A stretch of 64,000 nucleotides of DNA from Amycolatopsis palatopharyngis (GCF_003385185.1 NZ_PQHZ01000037.1:1-64000), one strand, 5' to 3'; shown: positions 42,024 to 50,384, numbered from the stretch's first letter. Notes: generated from the letters alone by a model not told the origin. Program-made: numbers and translations.

Positions 42024-42977
42024 TCACAACGGTGCGGGACAGCTGAACAGCGCGAGTCCGACGAGTAGCCCGGTCCCGACGAGGAACGGGAGAGTTACAG
42101 CGGTCATGCCTGCCATGGCGCACGAGGCCATGCGTCGGAGCTTTCCAGGGGGTGGGGGACCGCTCCGTAGGCGGACCATTCGCATGTCGACCCCATGTTG
42201 CGCCATTGCCAGCGACGTGCTCGGTGAGCCGTGACTCGATACCGCCTGCAAGGCAGACCGGACCGCGGCCCTGCCGCAATGACGCACAGCCGCCACATCT
42301 GCGGCAAGCTCGATGAGTTCACTGATCGCCTGTGGGGACTGGCGAAACAACGGAAGGAACGGCACTGCCGCGCGAAACGCCCCAGCGGTAGCGACGAGCA
42401 GATGGTGGCGGCCGGCGAGGTGGGCGCGCTCGTGCGCGAAGACGGCATCGACCGCCGGACGATCGAGGTGACGAACGAGGCCCTCGGTCGCCACGACGAC
42501 GCCGGGACGACCGGCAAGGCTGAACGCGAGCGGCCGATCGTGCGCCAGCCATAACGTGCCGGGCGAACCGGGCTCCGACCGTGCAGCGAGTCGGAGAATC
42601 GCGAGATGCTCGCGCCGTTTCCGGGCCCTAATGCGAACGCCGTGGACGAACACGACGACGAGGCGAGCTACGAAGGCGACCAGCAGTGCTACTCCGAGCA
42701 GGCCGGCCAGCTCCTCGACGCGGGGCGGTGAGCCGTGCTGGATCGCCGACCAACACTGATCGATGGCGGCCAGCAGCGTGGTGCTTGGACCGTGACTCGG
42801 AATCAGCAGCAGCATGACCCCCACGGCGGCGCCGAGGAGAACGCCGGCGATCGACACCAGCCACACCACGATCAGCAGCACAGGGTCGCCAGACCGAAGA
42901 TCCGCACGACGAATCACGGCCGGCGCGAGCCAGCCGACCGCGACCGCGCCTGCAAGCAGCGCGAGAGCGGCTGTCAT
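42024..42977 (-). CDS. M56 membrane metalloprotease (BlaR1/MecR1-like, no sensor domain)
   Basis: A 317-residue membrane protein with four helices and the gluzincin motif HERAH in AVFAHERAHLAGRHHLL (about residue 190); an E of the third ligand is probably in ELIELAADVAAV. In BlaR1 the same protease domain cleaves the BlaI repressor when an external penicillin-binding domain is acylated. This protein ends about 317 residues in, with no such domain, so the signal it senses is unknown. The IQHGSPPR segment before the loop is shared with the M56 protein at 62153, indicating paralogy. The ATG overlaps the BlaI stop by 4 bases, an operon like blaI-blaR. Confidence 0.9.
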   Translation of the reverse strand: MTAALALLAGAVAVGWLAPAVIRRADLRSGDPVLLIVVWLVSIAGVLLGAAVGVMLLLIPSHGPSTTLLAAIDQCWSAIQHGSPPRVEELAGLLGVALLVAFVARLVVVFVHGVRIRARKRREHLAILRLAARSEPGSPGTLWLAHDRPLAFSLAGRPGVVVATEGLVRHLDRPAVDAVFAHERAHLAGRHHLLVATAGAFRAAVPFLPLFRQSPQAISELIELAADVAAVRHCGRAAVRSALQAVSSHGSPSTSLAMAQHGVDMRMVRLRSGPPPPGKLRRMASCAMAGMTAVTLPFLVGTGLLVGLALFSCPAPL

Positions 42978-43339
42978 CGCCGACGGACGCGCTTCCGGCG
43001 CAACGCACTGCGGAGCAGGTCGGTCTCGTCGTCAGAAACCGAGGCGACGAAGTGCATCAGCACGGCTTCAGCGTCACCGGAGGCGTCAAGCACGTCACGC
43101 AGGGCTTGCGCGGCGGCTTCCTCACGACTGAAGGTCGGTTCGTAGTAGTAGGCCTTGCCGTGCAGTTCGCGTTCGACCCACTCCTTCCGATAGAGATTGT
43201 CCAGTACGGTCATGACCGTGGTATAAGCGAGTTGTTTACCGGTATCGAGTTGCTCCAGAACATCGCGAACCTTGATCGGCTCCTCCGCGTGCCAGAGCAC
43301 ATCCATCACCGCTGCTTCGAGCTCACCGAGACCGTGCAT
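42974..43339 (-). CDS. BlaI/MecI/CopY-family repressor
   Basis: A 121-residue repressor with a winged-helix DNA-binding domain (LGELEAAVMDVLW, KVRDVLEQL, recognition helix AYTTVMTVLDNLYRKEWVEREL) and a dimerisation helix (ALRDVLDASGDAEAVLMHFVASVS). BlaI-type repressors are cleaved by their M56 partner. The recognition helix is nearly identical to that of the BlaI at 61739 (AYTTVMTVLDVLHSKGWVEREL), so both probably read the same DNA site. No CxC copper motif of the CopY type is present at the C-terminus (RRKRVRRR). Two operator sites lie 110-185 bp upstream (43449, 43507). Confidence 0.92.
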   Translation of the reverse strand: MHGLGELEAAVMDVLWHAEEPIKVRDVLEQLDTGKQLAYTTVMTVLDNLYRKEWVERELHGKAYYYEPTFSREEAAAQALRDVLDASGDAEAVLMHFVASVSDDETDLLRSALRRKRVRRR

Positions 43340-43448
43340 GGCGCCTCCTCATGCAGGCGATCCTACGGCAGCTGTCGCTCTCGAATGTGCAGGCTGCGCA
43401 TACCGCAGGCGAGCGCTAGCTACTAGCCATGACAATGGCAGCCTGTTG

Positions 43449-43465
43449 AACTAGATCCGATAGTA
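43449..43465. promoter_or_regulatory. BlaI-type operator candidate
   Basis: AACTA-N7-TAGTA in the region between blaI (43339) and a plus-strand frame at 43574. Confidence 0.7.
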
Positions 43466-43506
43466 GGTTCCAGAATTTCCTTCGTGCAGCGGCTTGCCGA
43501 TGTTGC

Positions 43507-43523
43507 AACTATTGTTAATAGTA
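43507..43523. promoter_or_regulatory. BlaI-type operator candidate
   Basis: AACTA-N7-TAGTA with A/T-rich spacer, 58 bp after the previous site. Confidence 0.7.
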
Positions 43524-43573
43524 GTCTGCCAGGGCCAAGTCGCCAGCGCTGTGCCCGCGGGAGTGCTCTGGTC

Positions 43574-43807
43574 ATGCTCAGGGAAGCTGAGCTTCAGGGC
43601 CTTGCCGTGACGTACTTGTTCGGCACGGTAGAACTCGACACCTTACTCGGTCGCGGTTCGCTTAGGATTCCTGGTGGTGGTAGTCGGTGCTCTGACGCTG
43701 AGTGGGCGCTGTTGCTTCGGCTACCCGTAGGAGCGTTGTTGGACGTGACAACTCCGGGCGTGTTCCTGGGAATGGCGCTCGGAAGGCCAGGGCGTTTCCG
43801 GCCCTGA
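43574..43807 (+). CDS. Small uncharacterised frame downstream of two operators
   Basis: A 77-residue frame starting at ATG 43574 with one weakly hydrophobic region (WALLLRLPVGALLDVTTPG). A second frame just after (about 43740-43923) reads ALTIGTVTLPAESRTTGGRAV and VIACVLVVVAVFGASLLA, a clear membrane helix, so a gene may be frameshifted here. I recognise no family. The two operators directly upstream are the reason to keep it. Confidence 0.3.
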   Translation: MLREAELQGLAVTYLFGTVELDTLLGRGSLRIPGGGSRCSDAEWALLLRLPVGALLDVTTPGVFLGMALGRPGRFRP

Positions 43808-43980
43808 CAATCGGCACCGTCACACTGCCTGCCGAATCGCGAACCACCGGGGGCCGTGCAGTCACCGTGATCGCGTGTGTCCTTGTCGTCGTGGCCGTCT
43901 TCGGGGCGTCTCTGCTTGCGTGACACCCCGAAGACGGTGAGCGTGAGCGGCTCAGGAGCACTCTCGGTTCGTTTGTTTTG

Positions 43981-45030
43981 TCAGCCGACCATGCGTCGTG
44001 CGCCGATCAAGTGGCCGTCGCCTTCCATGGAGCGGACGTCGACGAGTTGCCCCTCGGTGGGTGCGTCAACCATTTTGCCGTTGCCGACGAACATTCCGAC
44101 GTGGTGGATGGCGCCGGGGTTGCCGGTTCCGTCGTCGTAGAACAGGAGATCTCCGGGCTGCAATTCATTGAGGCCGACCTGCTTGCCGGCCTGGTACTGC
44201 TGCCGGCTGGTGCGGGGAATGGAGATGCCGGCCTGCTGGTAGGCCCAGGAGGTCAGTCCGGAGCAGTCGAACTCGCTGGGTCCGGTGGCGCCCCATTCGT
44301 ACTCTGATCCTCGTCGGGACAGGGCTGCCTGGAGCGCGTCGTTGGCCGCTCCGGGTGGGCCGAGGTAGGAACCGGTGTCCTGGACGGTGCCGAGTTCGGT
44401 GCGCTGCGCGGGGGCGAGGTCGTTCAGCGCTTCGCGCACTTGCTCAATCTGGTCTTCGAGCTTGGTTTGGCGCTGTTCGACCTGGTCGACGAGCTGTTGG
44501 GCGCCAGTAGTGGCTTGCTGGGCACGCTTCCGCGCCTCGGTGGCACTGGCCTGGGCCTTACTTGCTGCGTTTTTGGCGTCGCTGAGCTGACCCAGTGCAT
44601 TCGCCTTGTCGGCCGCGAGTATGTCCAGTGCCGACATCCGGTCCAGCAGGTCGCTGCTGGAGTCGCTGGTGAGCACTGCCGACATACGGCTGAGGGGAGC
44701 GCCTTGCAGGGCTGCCGCGGCGAACTTGTCCACGTGCCCCCGGAACTGACCCTCGGCCCCCTGGGCTTGTTCGTAGGCAGCTGTCGCGGCAGCGAGGTCG
44801 GCTTCGGCAGCTTCCTTGTCGCGCTGCTTGTCTTTGAGGTTTTCCTGGGCCTCGAGCAGGTCCTCGTCGGCCATCGCTGCCTGGGCTCCCAGTTCCTCGT
44901 AGCGCTCCATGGCATCGGAGCTGCTCGTCGGGGGCTGGGCATCGGCAGTTGTCGAGCTCAACACCACGGCGAACGCCATCGTGGTGGCGGCCGACGCGCG
45001 CGTGGTGATGCGGCGAGCATGGGGTTTCAC
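43981..45030 (-). CDS. Secreted NlpC/P60 cell-wall endopeptidase (RipA-like)
   Basis: A 349-residue exported hydrolase; GTG 45030 follows ATGAGGAGA. It has a signal peptide (1-32), a long Ala/Glu/Gln/Lys coiled coil (about 40-205) and an NlpC/P60 domain (about 230-349). The catalytic Cys is in SEFDCSGLTSWAYQQAG (about 257) and the His in GAIHHVGMFVG (about 310), with a third polar residue later. These enzymes cut D-Glu-diaminopimelate links of stem peptides in septum splitting. The coiled coil with helical inhibitor segment resembles RipA. The operator at 45127-45143 lies about 97 bp upstream. Confidence 0.93.
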   Translation of the reverse strand: MKPHARRITTRASAATTMAFAVVLSSTTADAQPPTSSSDAMERYEELGAQAAMADEDLLEAQENLKDKQRDKEAAEADLAAATAAYEQAQGAEGQFRGHVDKFAAAALQGAPLSRMSAVLTSDSSSDLLDRMSALDILAADKANALGQLSDAKNAASKAQASATEARKRAQQATTGAQQLVDQVEQRQTKLEDQIEQVREALNDLAPAQRTELGTVQDTGSYLGPPGAANDALQAALSRRGSEYEWGATGPSEFDCSGLTSWAYQQAGISIPRTSRQQYQAGKQVGLNELQPGDLLFYDDGTGNPGAIHHVGMFVGNGKMVDAPTEGQLVDVRSMEGDGHLIGARRMVG

Positions 45031-45126
45031 GGGTACTGAATCTCCTCATGGCTGTGCGTGGACTGGCAGCTGGGACCGCCCCGCCGGTCCGCGCGGTCAC
45101 ACTAAGGTAACGCCGCGCTGCCTGTC

Positions 45127-45143
45127 CACTATCGGTCATAGTA
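45127..45143. promoter_or_regulatory. BlaI-type operator upstream of NlpC/P60 gene
   Basis: CACTA-N7-TAGTA, about 97 bp before the GTG start at 45030. Confidence 0.6.
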
Positions 45144-45168
45144 CGGCTGTATCCGTACTCAGTGGCAT

Positions 45169-45216
45169 CACGCTGCTGTAGTGGAGTGCGACGATGGATC
45201 CCACTACAGCAGCGTG
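45169..45216 (-). terminator. Hairpin after DUF305 gene
   Basis: Perfect 16-bp inverted repeat CACGCTGCTGTAGTGG (45169-45184) and CCACTACAGCAGCGTG (45201-45216), 16-base loop. It lies 8 bp beyond the stop of the DUF305 gene (45225) on its strand and separates it from the NlpC operator. Confidence 0.75.
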
Positions 45217-45224
45217 AACGCGGA

Positions 45225-45836
45225 TCAGTTGGCGGCGAGCAGGCCGGTCATCGTGGTGATCTCCACCTGCTGAGCATCGATGATCTCCTGCGCCAGTTCT
45301 TTCGCCTCAGCGTTGACGCCCTGCTGGAGCTGGGTGTTGGACATCTCAATCGCACCGTTGTGATGCTCGATCATCATCTCCAGCCACAGGCGATCGAAGT
45401 CGCCTTCCTTTGCCTGCTCCAGTTCGGCCATCACCTCGGACGACATCATCCCAGGCATCTCGCCGTGATCCATTCCGTCCATGGCGGGCATCGGCAGGGG
45501 AGCACCCCAAGCCTTGAGCCAGGAGGTCATCTTCTCGATCTCCGGCGCCTGGGCCTGCTGAATCTGTGCTGCCAGCTCGACGACCTCGGGGTTGGCCGTT
45601 CGGGACGCCACCATTTCGGCCATGTCCACGGCCTGCTGGTGGTGCGGAATCATCTGCTGGGCGAAGGCCGTATCGGCCTGGTTGAACTCCTGTTGCTGGT
45701 CCGATGCGGCTGAGGTTGCGGCCGCGGACGTGTTCGTGGCGTTGACGGCAGGCTCTTCGCCGGAACAGCCGGCCAGGAAGAGGATGCCTGCGGCTGACGC
45801 GGGCAGGGCGAATCGCAGCACTGTCTTTCGTAGCAT
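45225..45836 (-). CDS. DUF305 lipoprotein, His/Met-rich copper-associated
   Basis: The ATG at 45836 (MLRKTVLRF) is preferred to 45848 because GTGAGGAC lies before it. The 203-residue product is a lipoprotein with lipobox LFLAGC (Cys24), an Asn/Thr/Ala linker, and a helical DUF305 domain. Two repeats carry the Met/His ligands: FAQQMIPHHQQAVDMAEMV and WLEMMIEHHNGAIEMS. DUF305 proteins are common in copper-resistance loci and probably bind copper outside the membrane. A Met-rich stretch between (PMPAMDGMDHGEMPGMM) adds possible ligands. It is a single gene, closed by the hairpin at 45169. Confidence 0.9.
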   Translation of the reverse strand: MLRKTVLRFALPASAAGILFLAGCSGEEPAVNATNTSAAATSAASDQQQEFNQADTAFAQQMIPHHQQAVDMAEMVASRTANPEVVELAAQIQQAQAPEIEKMTSWLKAWGAPLPMPAMDGMDHGEMPGMMSSEVMAELEQAKEGDFDRLWLEMMIEHHNGAIEMSNTQLQQGVNAEAKELAQEIIDAQQVEITTMTGLLAAN

Positions 45837-45914
45837 GTGTGTCCTCACGGAAGTGGTTGTTTGGGGTAGACAGAGTCCGCACCAGCACCTGGTCAGGCAC
45901 AGTGCGGATGTCTG

Positions 45915-46310
45915 TTACACCCGGAGAACGCACACCGTGAGAAGAATCTGTCGCCCGCAGGCGAGAGGCGGATCACGCGCAGGTGTGGATCCACCGACCC
46001 GGCCGTGTGCCGGGCGGAACCTGTCCACGATGACCTCGCGGCGCAGTCCGGCGAGAACAAGCGCGAAGGCGCCGACCAAGATCGCCAGGCACAGATGCAG
46101 GAGTTCGTGCGCACCGGAAGGCGGCTGAGATCCGTCTTCGGACTGGGCGACCACCGAGCCGTGGGTACTGACGACCGTAGCGGCAGAGTGCTCACTCGTG
46201 GTGTGGCCACTGTCGGTCGCCATGGCGTGGTGCATGACGAGGACCCCCAGCACGAGGGCACACAACATGGCCCATCGTGCCCAGGTGCTGGCGGCGCCCT
46301 CGGGTGTCAC
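45915..46310 (-). CDS. DUF6153-type small membrane protein
   Basis: GTG 46310 (VTPEGAAST) begins a 131-residue protein; long frames in the same register up to 47747 overlap the MFS gene on the same strand in another frame and are not real. Two helices are visible: RWAMLCALVLGVLVMHHAMA, with its Met-His-His motif, and LLHLCLAILVGAFALVLAGL, with a His/Ser-rich loop between (TDSGHTTSEHSAATV...). This is the DUF6153 layout, a small actinobacterial membrane protein family of unknown role near copper genes. The His/Met pattern suggests metal binding. It follows the MFS gene by about 125 bp on the same strand. Confidence 0.65.
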   Translation of the reverse strand: MTPEGAASTWARWAMLCALVLGVLVMHHAMATDSGHTTSEHSAATVVSTHGSVVAQSEDGSQPPSGAHELLHLCLAILVGAFALVLAGLRREVIVDRFRPAHGRVGGSTPARDPPLACGRQILLTVCVLRV

Positions 46311-46435
46311 GCCTTCACAATATCTGCTTGTTCTCGGTTCGTTCCGGCAGTGGTGGGAAGAGCCGGCCAACCCGCCAGGTTCACAGTGGCGTCGACGGCG
46401 CTCGTGTGCGTGAACGTGCGGAGGTGGGTGCGCAC

Positions 46436-47689
46436 CTATGCGGGGACAGGTTCGGCGGTCAGCTGCCCGCTGCGGTCGAGCAGGTATAGCGCGAGGACAC
46501 AGCCACCGCCGATCAGGGTTAACCCGGCCCAGACGAGTTGCGGCCAACCGGCTTGCCTGGCCAGGTCGAACAGGGTTCCGGTGAACAGGTTGCCCAGCAT
46601 GATGCCCACCCCGACAACAGTGTTGTAGAAGCCGTAGTGGGTGGCCACGAGGTGGTTTCCGGACAGTCGCACGACGGTGTCCATTTCGAAGGGAAAGACC
46701 GCGATGGTGCCGAGTGCGAGCAACGCCGCCGACAGGAGCACGACGGCTGCTGCCGGCACGGAGCCGAAGGCCGCGCGCGAGGGCACGAGCAGCAGCGGCA
46801 CGAACGCGACCGACAGCAGGGCCATCCCGATCACGATGCTGCGGACCGGACCCCAGCGCCGGGTGAACCAGGCGGTGACTTTCAGTTGTCCGGCGATGGC
46901 CACGGCGCCGGACACGACGAACAGTGACGTGACCAGTGCCGTACTGGCGGTTTCGGACCCGGTGATCAGCCGCGCCTGCAGGGGCAAGGCGAGGTAGACC
47001 TGGAACGACAGCACGTACGAACCGATCATCGCCAGTCCGAAGAGGACGAACGGCCGGTTCGCGCCCACCGCTCGCCACTCCGCGAGGACCGAGGTCCGCT
47101 CGGTCGCTCGGCGGGCTTTCTGCTGCGGGAGTGCGCGCACCTGAACGACCGTCAGTACGGCGAACACAGCGGCAGCCACCAGGCAGGTGAGCCGGAAGTC
47201 GAGTGCGGTCAGGGCCAGTCCCGCGAGCGGGCCCAGCAGGATCCCGCCTTGGTAGAACGCGTTGAACAACGCGAACGCCTCGACCCGCCGCTCTCCTGAG
47301 TTCGTGGCGAGGTAGGCGCGTACGGCGGGGTTGAACAAGGCTCCGGCGAAGCCTGTCGCCGCGGACGCGACCACCAGTGCCGGCAGTGAGCCGACGGCGG
47401 CCAGCAGCGCGAAGCCAGCGGTCCGGAGCACGCATCCGGCGACGATCAATGGCTTGTAGCCGAACCGATCCGCAAGTGTTCCCCCCAGCAGGAACATGCC
47501 CTGCTGGGAGAAGTTGCGCACCCCGAGTACCAGGCCGACGGCCCAGGCAGCCAGGCCCAACGGTCCGGCGAGGTAACCGGCCAGGTACGGCATCAGCATG
47601 TAGAAGCCGACGTTGATGCCGAACTGGTTGATCATCAACAGTCTGCTGGGGTGGTCGAAGGTGCGGAACTGTGTGATGAGTTGCTTCAC
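46436..47689 (-). CDS. MFS transporter paired with a cysteine synthase-like enzyme
   Basis: A 417-residue, 12-helix major facilitator permease. GTG 47689 overlaps the stop of the upstream PLP gene by 4 bases. The A-loop GGTLADRFGYKPLIVAGC after helix 2 is typical. Helices 1-6 and 7-12 form the two pseudo-repeats. It lacks charged residues that would mark a sugar porter, and the fused expression with a cysteine synthase-like enzyme suggests that it exports that enzyme's product or a downstream molecule, as in diaminopropionate or metallophore export units. Substrate is unknown. Confidence 0.85.
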   Translation of the reverse strand: MKQLITQFRTFDHPSRLLMINQFGINVGFYMLMPYLAGYLAGPLGLAAWAVGLVLGVRNFSQQGMFLLGGTLADRFGYKPLIVAGCVLRTAGFALLAAVGSLPALVVASAATGFAGALFNPAVRAYLATNSGERRVEAFALFNAFYQGGILLGPLAGLALTALDFRLTCLVAAAVFAVLTVVQVRALPQQKARRATERTSVLAEWRAVGANRPFVLFGLAMIGSYVLSFQVYLALPLQARLITGSETASTALVTSLFVVSGAVAIAGQLKVTAWFTRRWGPVRSIVIGMALLSVAFVPLLLVPSRAAFGSVPAAAVVLLSAALLALGTIAVFPFEMDTVVRLSGNHLVATHYGFYNTVVGVGIMLGNLFTGTLFDLARQAGWPQLVWAGLTLIGGGCVLALYLLDRSGQLTAEPVPA

Positions 47690-48810
47690 GCCAGAGCCTC
47701 CCGTGCGGCGGTGGGATCGGCGACGTGGGTACAGCGGGTCCAACCACGCACCACGTGGTCCCATGGGGTGCTGATGGTGTCCGGTTCGCGCGGTGGCTCG
47801 GTGTCGAGCAGGCCGTGCTCGGCGCAGTACTCGTCGTTGTAGACGGTGTCGAAGTAGCGGTGCGGGGCGTCCGGGAACACGGCGGCGATCCTGGTGTCCG
47901 GGTCGTTGCTCCGGGCGAGCCAGCCGGCGACGAGTGCGACCGCGCCCACGCTCCAGCCGCCGCTGGCGTGGTGGGTGGCCGCCAGTTTTCTGCAGGCCCA
48001 GACCGCGTCGCGGGGCCCGACCCAGTGGACCTCGTCGAAGGCGGCGTAGTCGACGTTGCGGGGGTAGATACTGGAGCCGAGCCCGCGCATCAGTCGTGGG
48101 GCGGCGGGCTGGCCGAAGATCGTGGAGCCCACGGTGTCGACTCCGACGAGCCGCAGGTGCGGGCAGAACTCGCGGAGTACGCGTGCCACCCCGGCCGAGT
48201 GACCGCCGGTGCCCACGGAGCACACCAGTACGTCAATGCGGCCGAGTTGCGCGATCAGTTCCTGTGCGAGCGAGGCGTAGGCGTCCACGTTGTCCGGGTT
48301 CTGGTACTGGTCCGGGCACCAGGCGCCGTGGCCGGTGTCGAGCAGTTGCTGGACCCGCTCGCGGCGGGCCTGCTGCCAGCCACCCTGCGGGTGGGGCCGG
48401 GACACGAGCTCCACCCGTGCACCGTGCGCGGCGAGCATGCGTCGCACGATCGGTTCCATCCCGGGATCGGTGACGAGCGTGACGGGGTGCCCGTAGACGA
48501 TTCCGGCCAGGGCCAGGCCGAGACCGAGAGTGCCGCTGGTGGACTCGACGATCATCGCGCCCGGCTCCAGGTCGCCGCGTTCCCTCGCCTTGGCGACCAT
48601 GTGGAGTGCGGGCCGGTCCTTCATGCCGCCGGGGTTGGCCCCTTCGAGTTTGGCCCAGAAGCCTCGGCGGGAGCCCGTGAAGGCCTCGCCGATCCACAGC
48701 ACCGGGGTGTTGCCGACGGCGGTTCCAGGTGAGTGACAACGGGCGGCGGTGGTGAGGAGCTGGGCTGGTGACGATGGCACCGGTGGTGCGGTGAAAAGGG
48801 TGTGGCTCAT
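47686..48810 (-). CDS. PLP-dependent cysteine synthase-like (beta-substituting) enzyme
   Basis: ATG 48810 (MSHTLFTAPP) gives 374 residues. Fold type II PLP features: NTPVLWIGEAF, the lysine in GANPGGMKDRPALHMV (about residue 62), the phosphate loop ESTSGTLGLGLALAG, and VCSVGTGGHSAGVAR. These match O-acetylserine sulfhydrylases and SbnA-type enzymes, which make amino acids such as L-diaminopropionate. The Asn/Thr asparagine loop differs (STSGTLG), as in SbnA relatives, so the exact nucleophile cannot be read. Adjacent to an MFS exporter, it may make a secreted small metal ligand (inference). Cysteine synthesis itself is less likely, since that is usually chromosomal with CysE. Confidence 0.85.
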   Translation of the reverse strand: MSHTLFTAPPVPSSPAQLLTTAARCHSPGTAVGNTPVLWIGEAFTGSRRGFWAKLEGANPGGMKDRPALHMVAKARERGDLEPGAMIVESTSGTLGLGLALAGIVYGHPVTLVTDPGMEPIVRRMLAAHGARVELVSRPHPQGGWQQARRERVQQLLDTGHGAWCPDQYQNPDNVDAYASLAQELIAQLGRIDVLVCSVGTGGHSAGVARVLREFCPHLRLVGVDTVGSTIFGQPAAPRLMRGLGSSIYPRNVDYAAFDEVHWVGPRDAVWACRKLAATHHASGGWSVGAVALVAGWLARSNDPDTRIAAVFPDAPHRYFDTVYNDEYCAEHGLLDTEPPREPDTISTPWDHVVRGWTRCTHVADPTAAREALA

Positions 48811-48916
48811 ACCTGTCTCGATCTCGATTCGGGCAGGCTGCGACGCGCAGCGGTGTACGAGGGGCGGCGGTCGGCCGTACGGCGTGCTGGAGCTGCGGCG
48901 GTACGACCGGGGGGTA

Positions 48917-49333
48917 TCAGGACCGCGCGATACAGAGATCGATGAGCCGCCTGCGGCCGGTCTGCCAGCGAGAACCACTGCTGCGCGCAGGCGAGCGCCG
49001 GTTGGACCGAGCCGTGCTGCTCGCAGTGGCGGTGACTGTCAGTGCGCCGAGTACGGCGAGTGCGTCGCGTGGGCCTTCGGTCCGGGGGAGAGTGTGGACG
49101 GGCTCGTAAGGCACATGCATCTCGTGTGGCTGCTCGTGATGGCAGTCGTTTCCGGCGACAAGTTCGACAGGCCCTGACGCGGCCGGCTGGGATGTCGCAT
49201 GGACACCACCGGAGTGGGTTCCAGACACGCACAGCCCGATGTGCAGTGCGACGAAAGGGACGAGCACCGCGGCCGCGATCACCGCCATCAGGATGTGGCG
49301 ACGCTGAGCGACTGGACGAACTCCCACGGTCAC
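48917..49333 (-). CDS. Small His-rich membrane or secreted protein
   Basis: Likely start GTG 49333 or GTG 49327, giving about 138 residues. One helix (HILMAVIAAAVLVPFVALHIGLC) is followed by a GTHSGGVHATS loop, then DCHHEQPHEMHVP with five His in about 13 residues, then a second weak hydrophobic region (DALAVLGALTVTATA). This resembles DUF6153-style metal-associated membrane proteins, but I am not sure. It is divergent from the DUF305 remnant, and the operator at 49509 lies between them. Confidence 0.5.
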   Translation of the reverse strand: MTVGVRPVAQRRHILMAVIAAAVLVPFVALHIGLCVSGTHSGGVHATSQPAASGPVELVAGNDCHHEQPHEMHVPYEPVHTLPRTEGPRDALAVLGALTVTATASSTARSNRRSPARSSGSRWQTGRRRLIDLCIARS

Positions 49334-49508
49334 TAACCTAGCAGGAGTAATGATCACTGCGCCGAACGGAGTAGCAACAGGGGCTGTCGGCGCGGTGACC
49401 TCGACGTGCACTCGGTGTCCACCCAGGTGTGGCGTGGGCCTGGCTCGGCCCGCCGCACCACACTGCAGGCGACGCTGCCGGCCCCGCCGTTGATGCATCC
49501 ACAGTTCG

Positions 49509-49525
49509 TACTATGTGTCATAGTA
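49509..49525. promoter_or_regulatory. BlaI-type operator between divergent genes
   Basis: Exact TACTA-N7-TAGTA, 46 bp before the DUF305 remnant (49571) and about 175 bp before the gene on the other strand. Confidence 0.72.
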
Positions 49526-49570
49526 TTCGCGCTGTTGTGCTGTCGCTGTGGTGATTGAGGTGATCGAGGA

Positions 49571-50259
49571 GTGTTCACGGGTGCGTACCTGGGGCAGCTC
49601 CTTGTGCTGTCGGTGTTCGGTTTCGCCCTGGTCCTCATTGGGGCGGTGAGCGGAGCGGCGTTTGCGCGAGTGCGCAACGGGCGTCGCGTCCCTGACGTAC
49701 CCTCCTGGATCGGCTTGGTTCAGGAGCTGTCCGCCCATCAGGCGCGGGCGATGCGGCTCGCGGAACTGGCGCAGGACCACAGCGGCAGCAGACAACTGCA
49801 CCGCACGTGTTCGATGTCGCGAGCGAGCACGCGCAACGCCTCGGGCGCATCGCCGGTTGGCTGGAACTGTGGAACTCGCCGACGAACGCGAAACCCGCGC
49901 TATCGCTGCCCGGCGACGGGGAGGCTGACAGAGCGTCGGCGACTGTTGGCGAGGATGACCTCGCCCACCTGCACACGCTGTCCGGTCCGCCCTTCGATCT
50001 GTTGCTACTCCGGTTGTTGCTGCGCCACCACCGAGGCGGCCTGAACCTGGTTGACGACTTGCTCGAGCGAGTGGACTCCGGTCCCGTTCGCGCTCTCGCC
50101 GGCACGATCGCCACGAGCTACCAGGCCGAGACCGAAACCCTGCAGGCCATGATCACCGCACACACTCGTGCGCTGCGCGCAGACCCCGGTCCCGGATCGC
50201 GGGCCGGTGCCGTTCCCCGATTTCGGGTCGGCCAGCCAGGAGGTCGAGGTCGCGGCTGA
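49571..50259 (+). pseudogene. DUF305-type gene with a frameshift
   Basis: Two frames together make a DUF305 protein. Frame 1 from GTG 49571 (GAGGA ribosome site) has a helix SVFGFALVLIGAVSGAAFA and a helical start QELSAHQARAMRLAELAQDHSGSRQL. Near 49800 the frame breaks, and frame 2 continues FDVASEHAQRLGRIAGWLELWN, EDDLAHLHTLSGPPFDLLLL, RLLLRHHRGGLNLVDDLLE, ending at 50259. The H-H-x-G-G-L block corresponds to HHNGAIEM of normal DUF305 proteins. One deleted or inserted base would restore it, so either a real frameshift or a sequencing error is possible. It has an operator 46 bp upstream. Confidence 0.75.
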
Positions 50260-50384
50260 CTTCGCCCGTAGTCCAGGAGCGAAGGCCATGTCGTAGTGGC
50301 TGGAATGCTGCTCGAACACCACGGCGGACTACCGGATACAGCGCCTTCGCAGGACCTCACCACAGTTCCTCGACTGGCCCGGAA

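Noticed and set aside
45915..47747. 610-residue minus-strand frame
   Set aside because: It crosses the MFS gene in another frame; only the last 131 residues look like a real protein (DUF6153-type).
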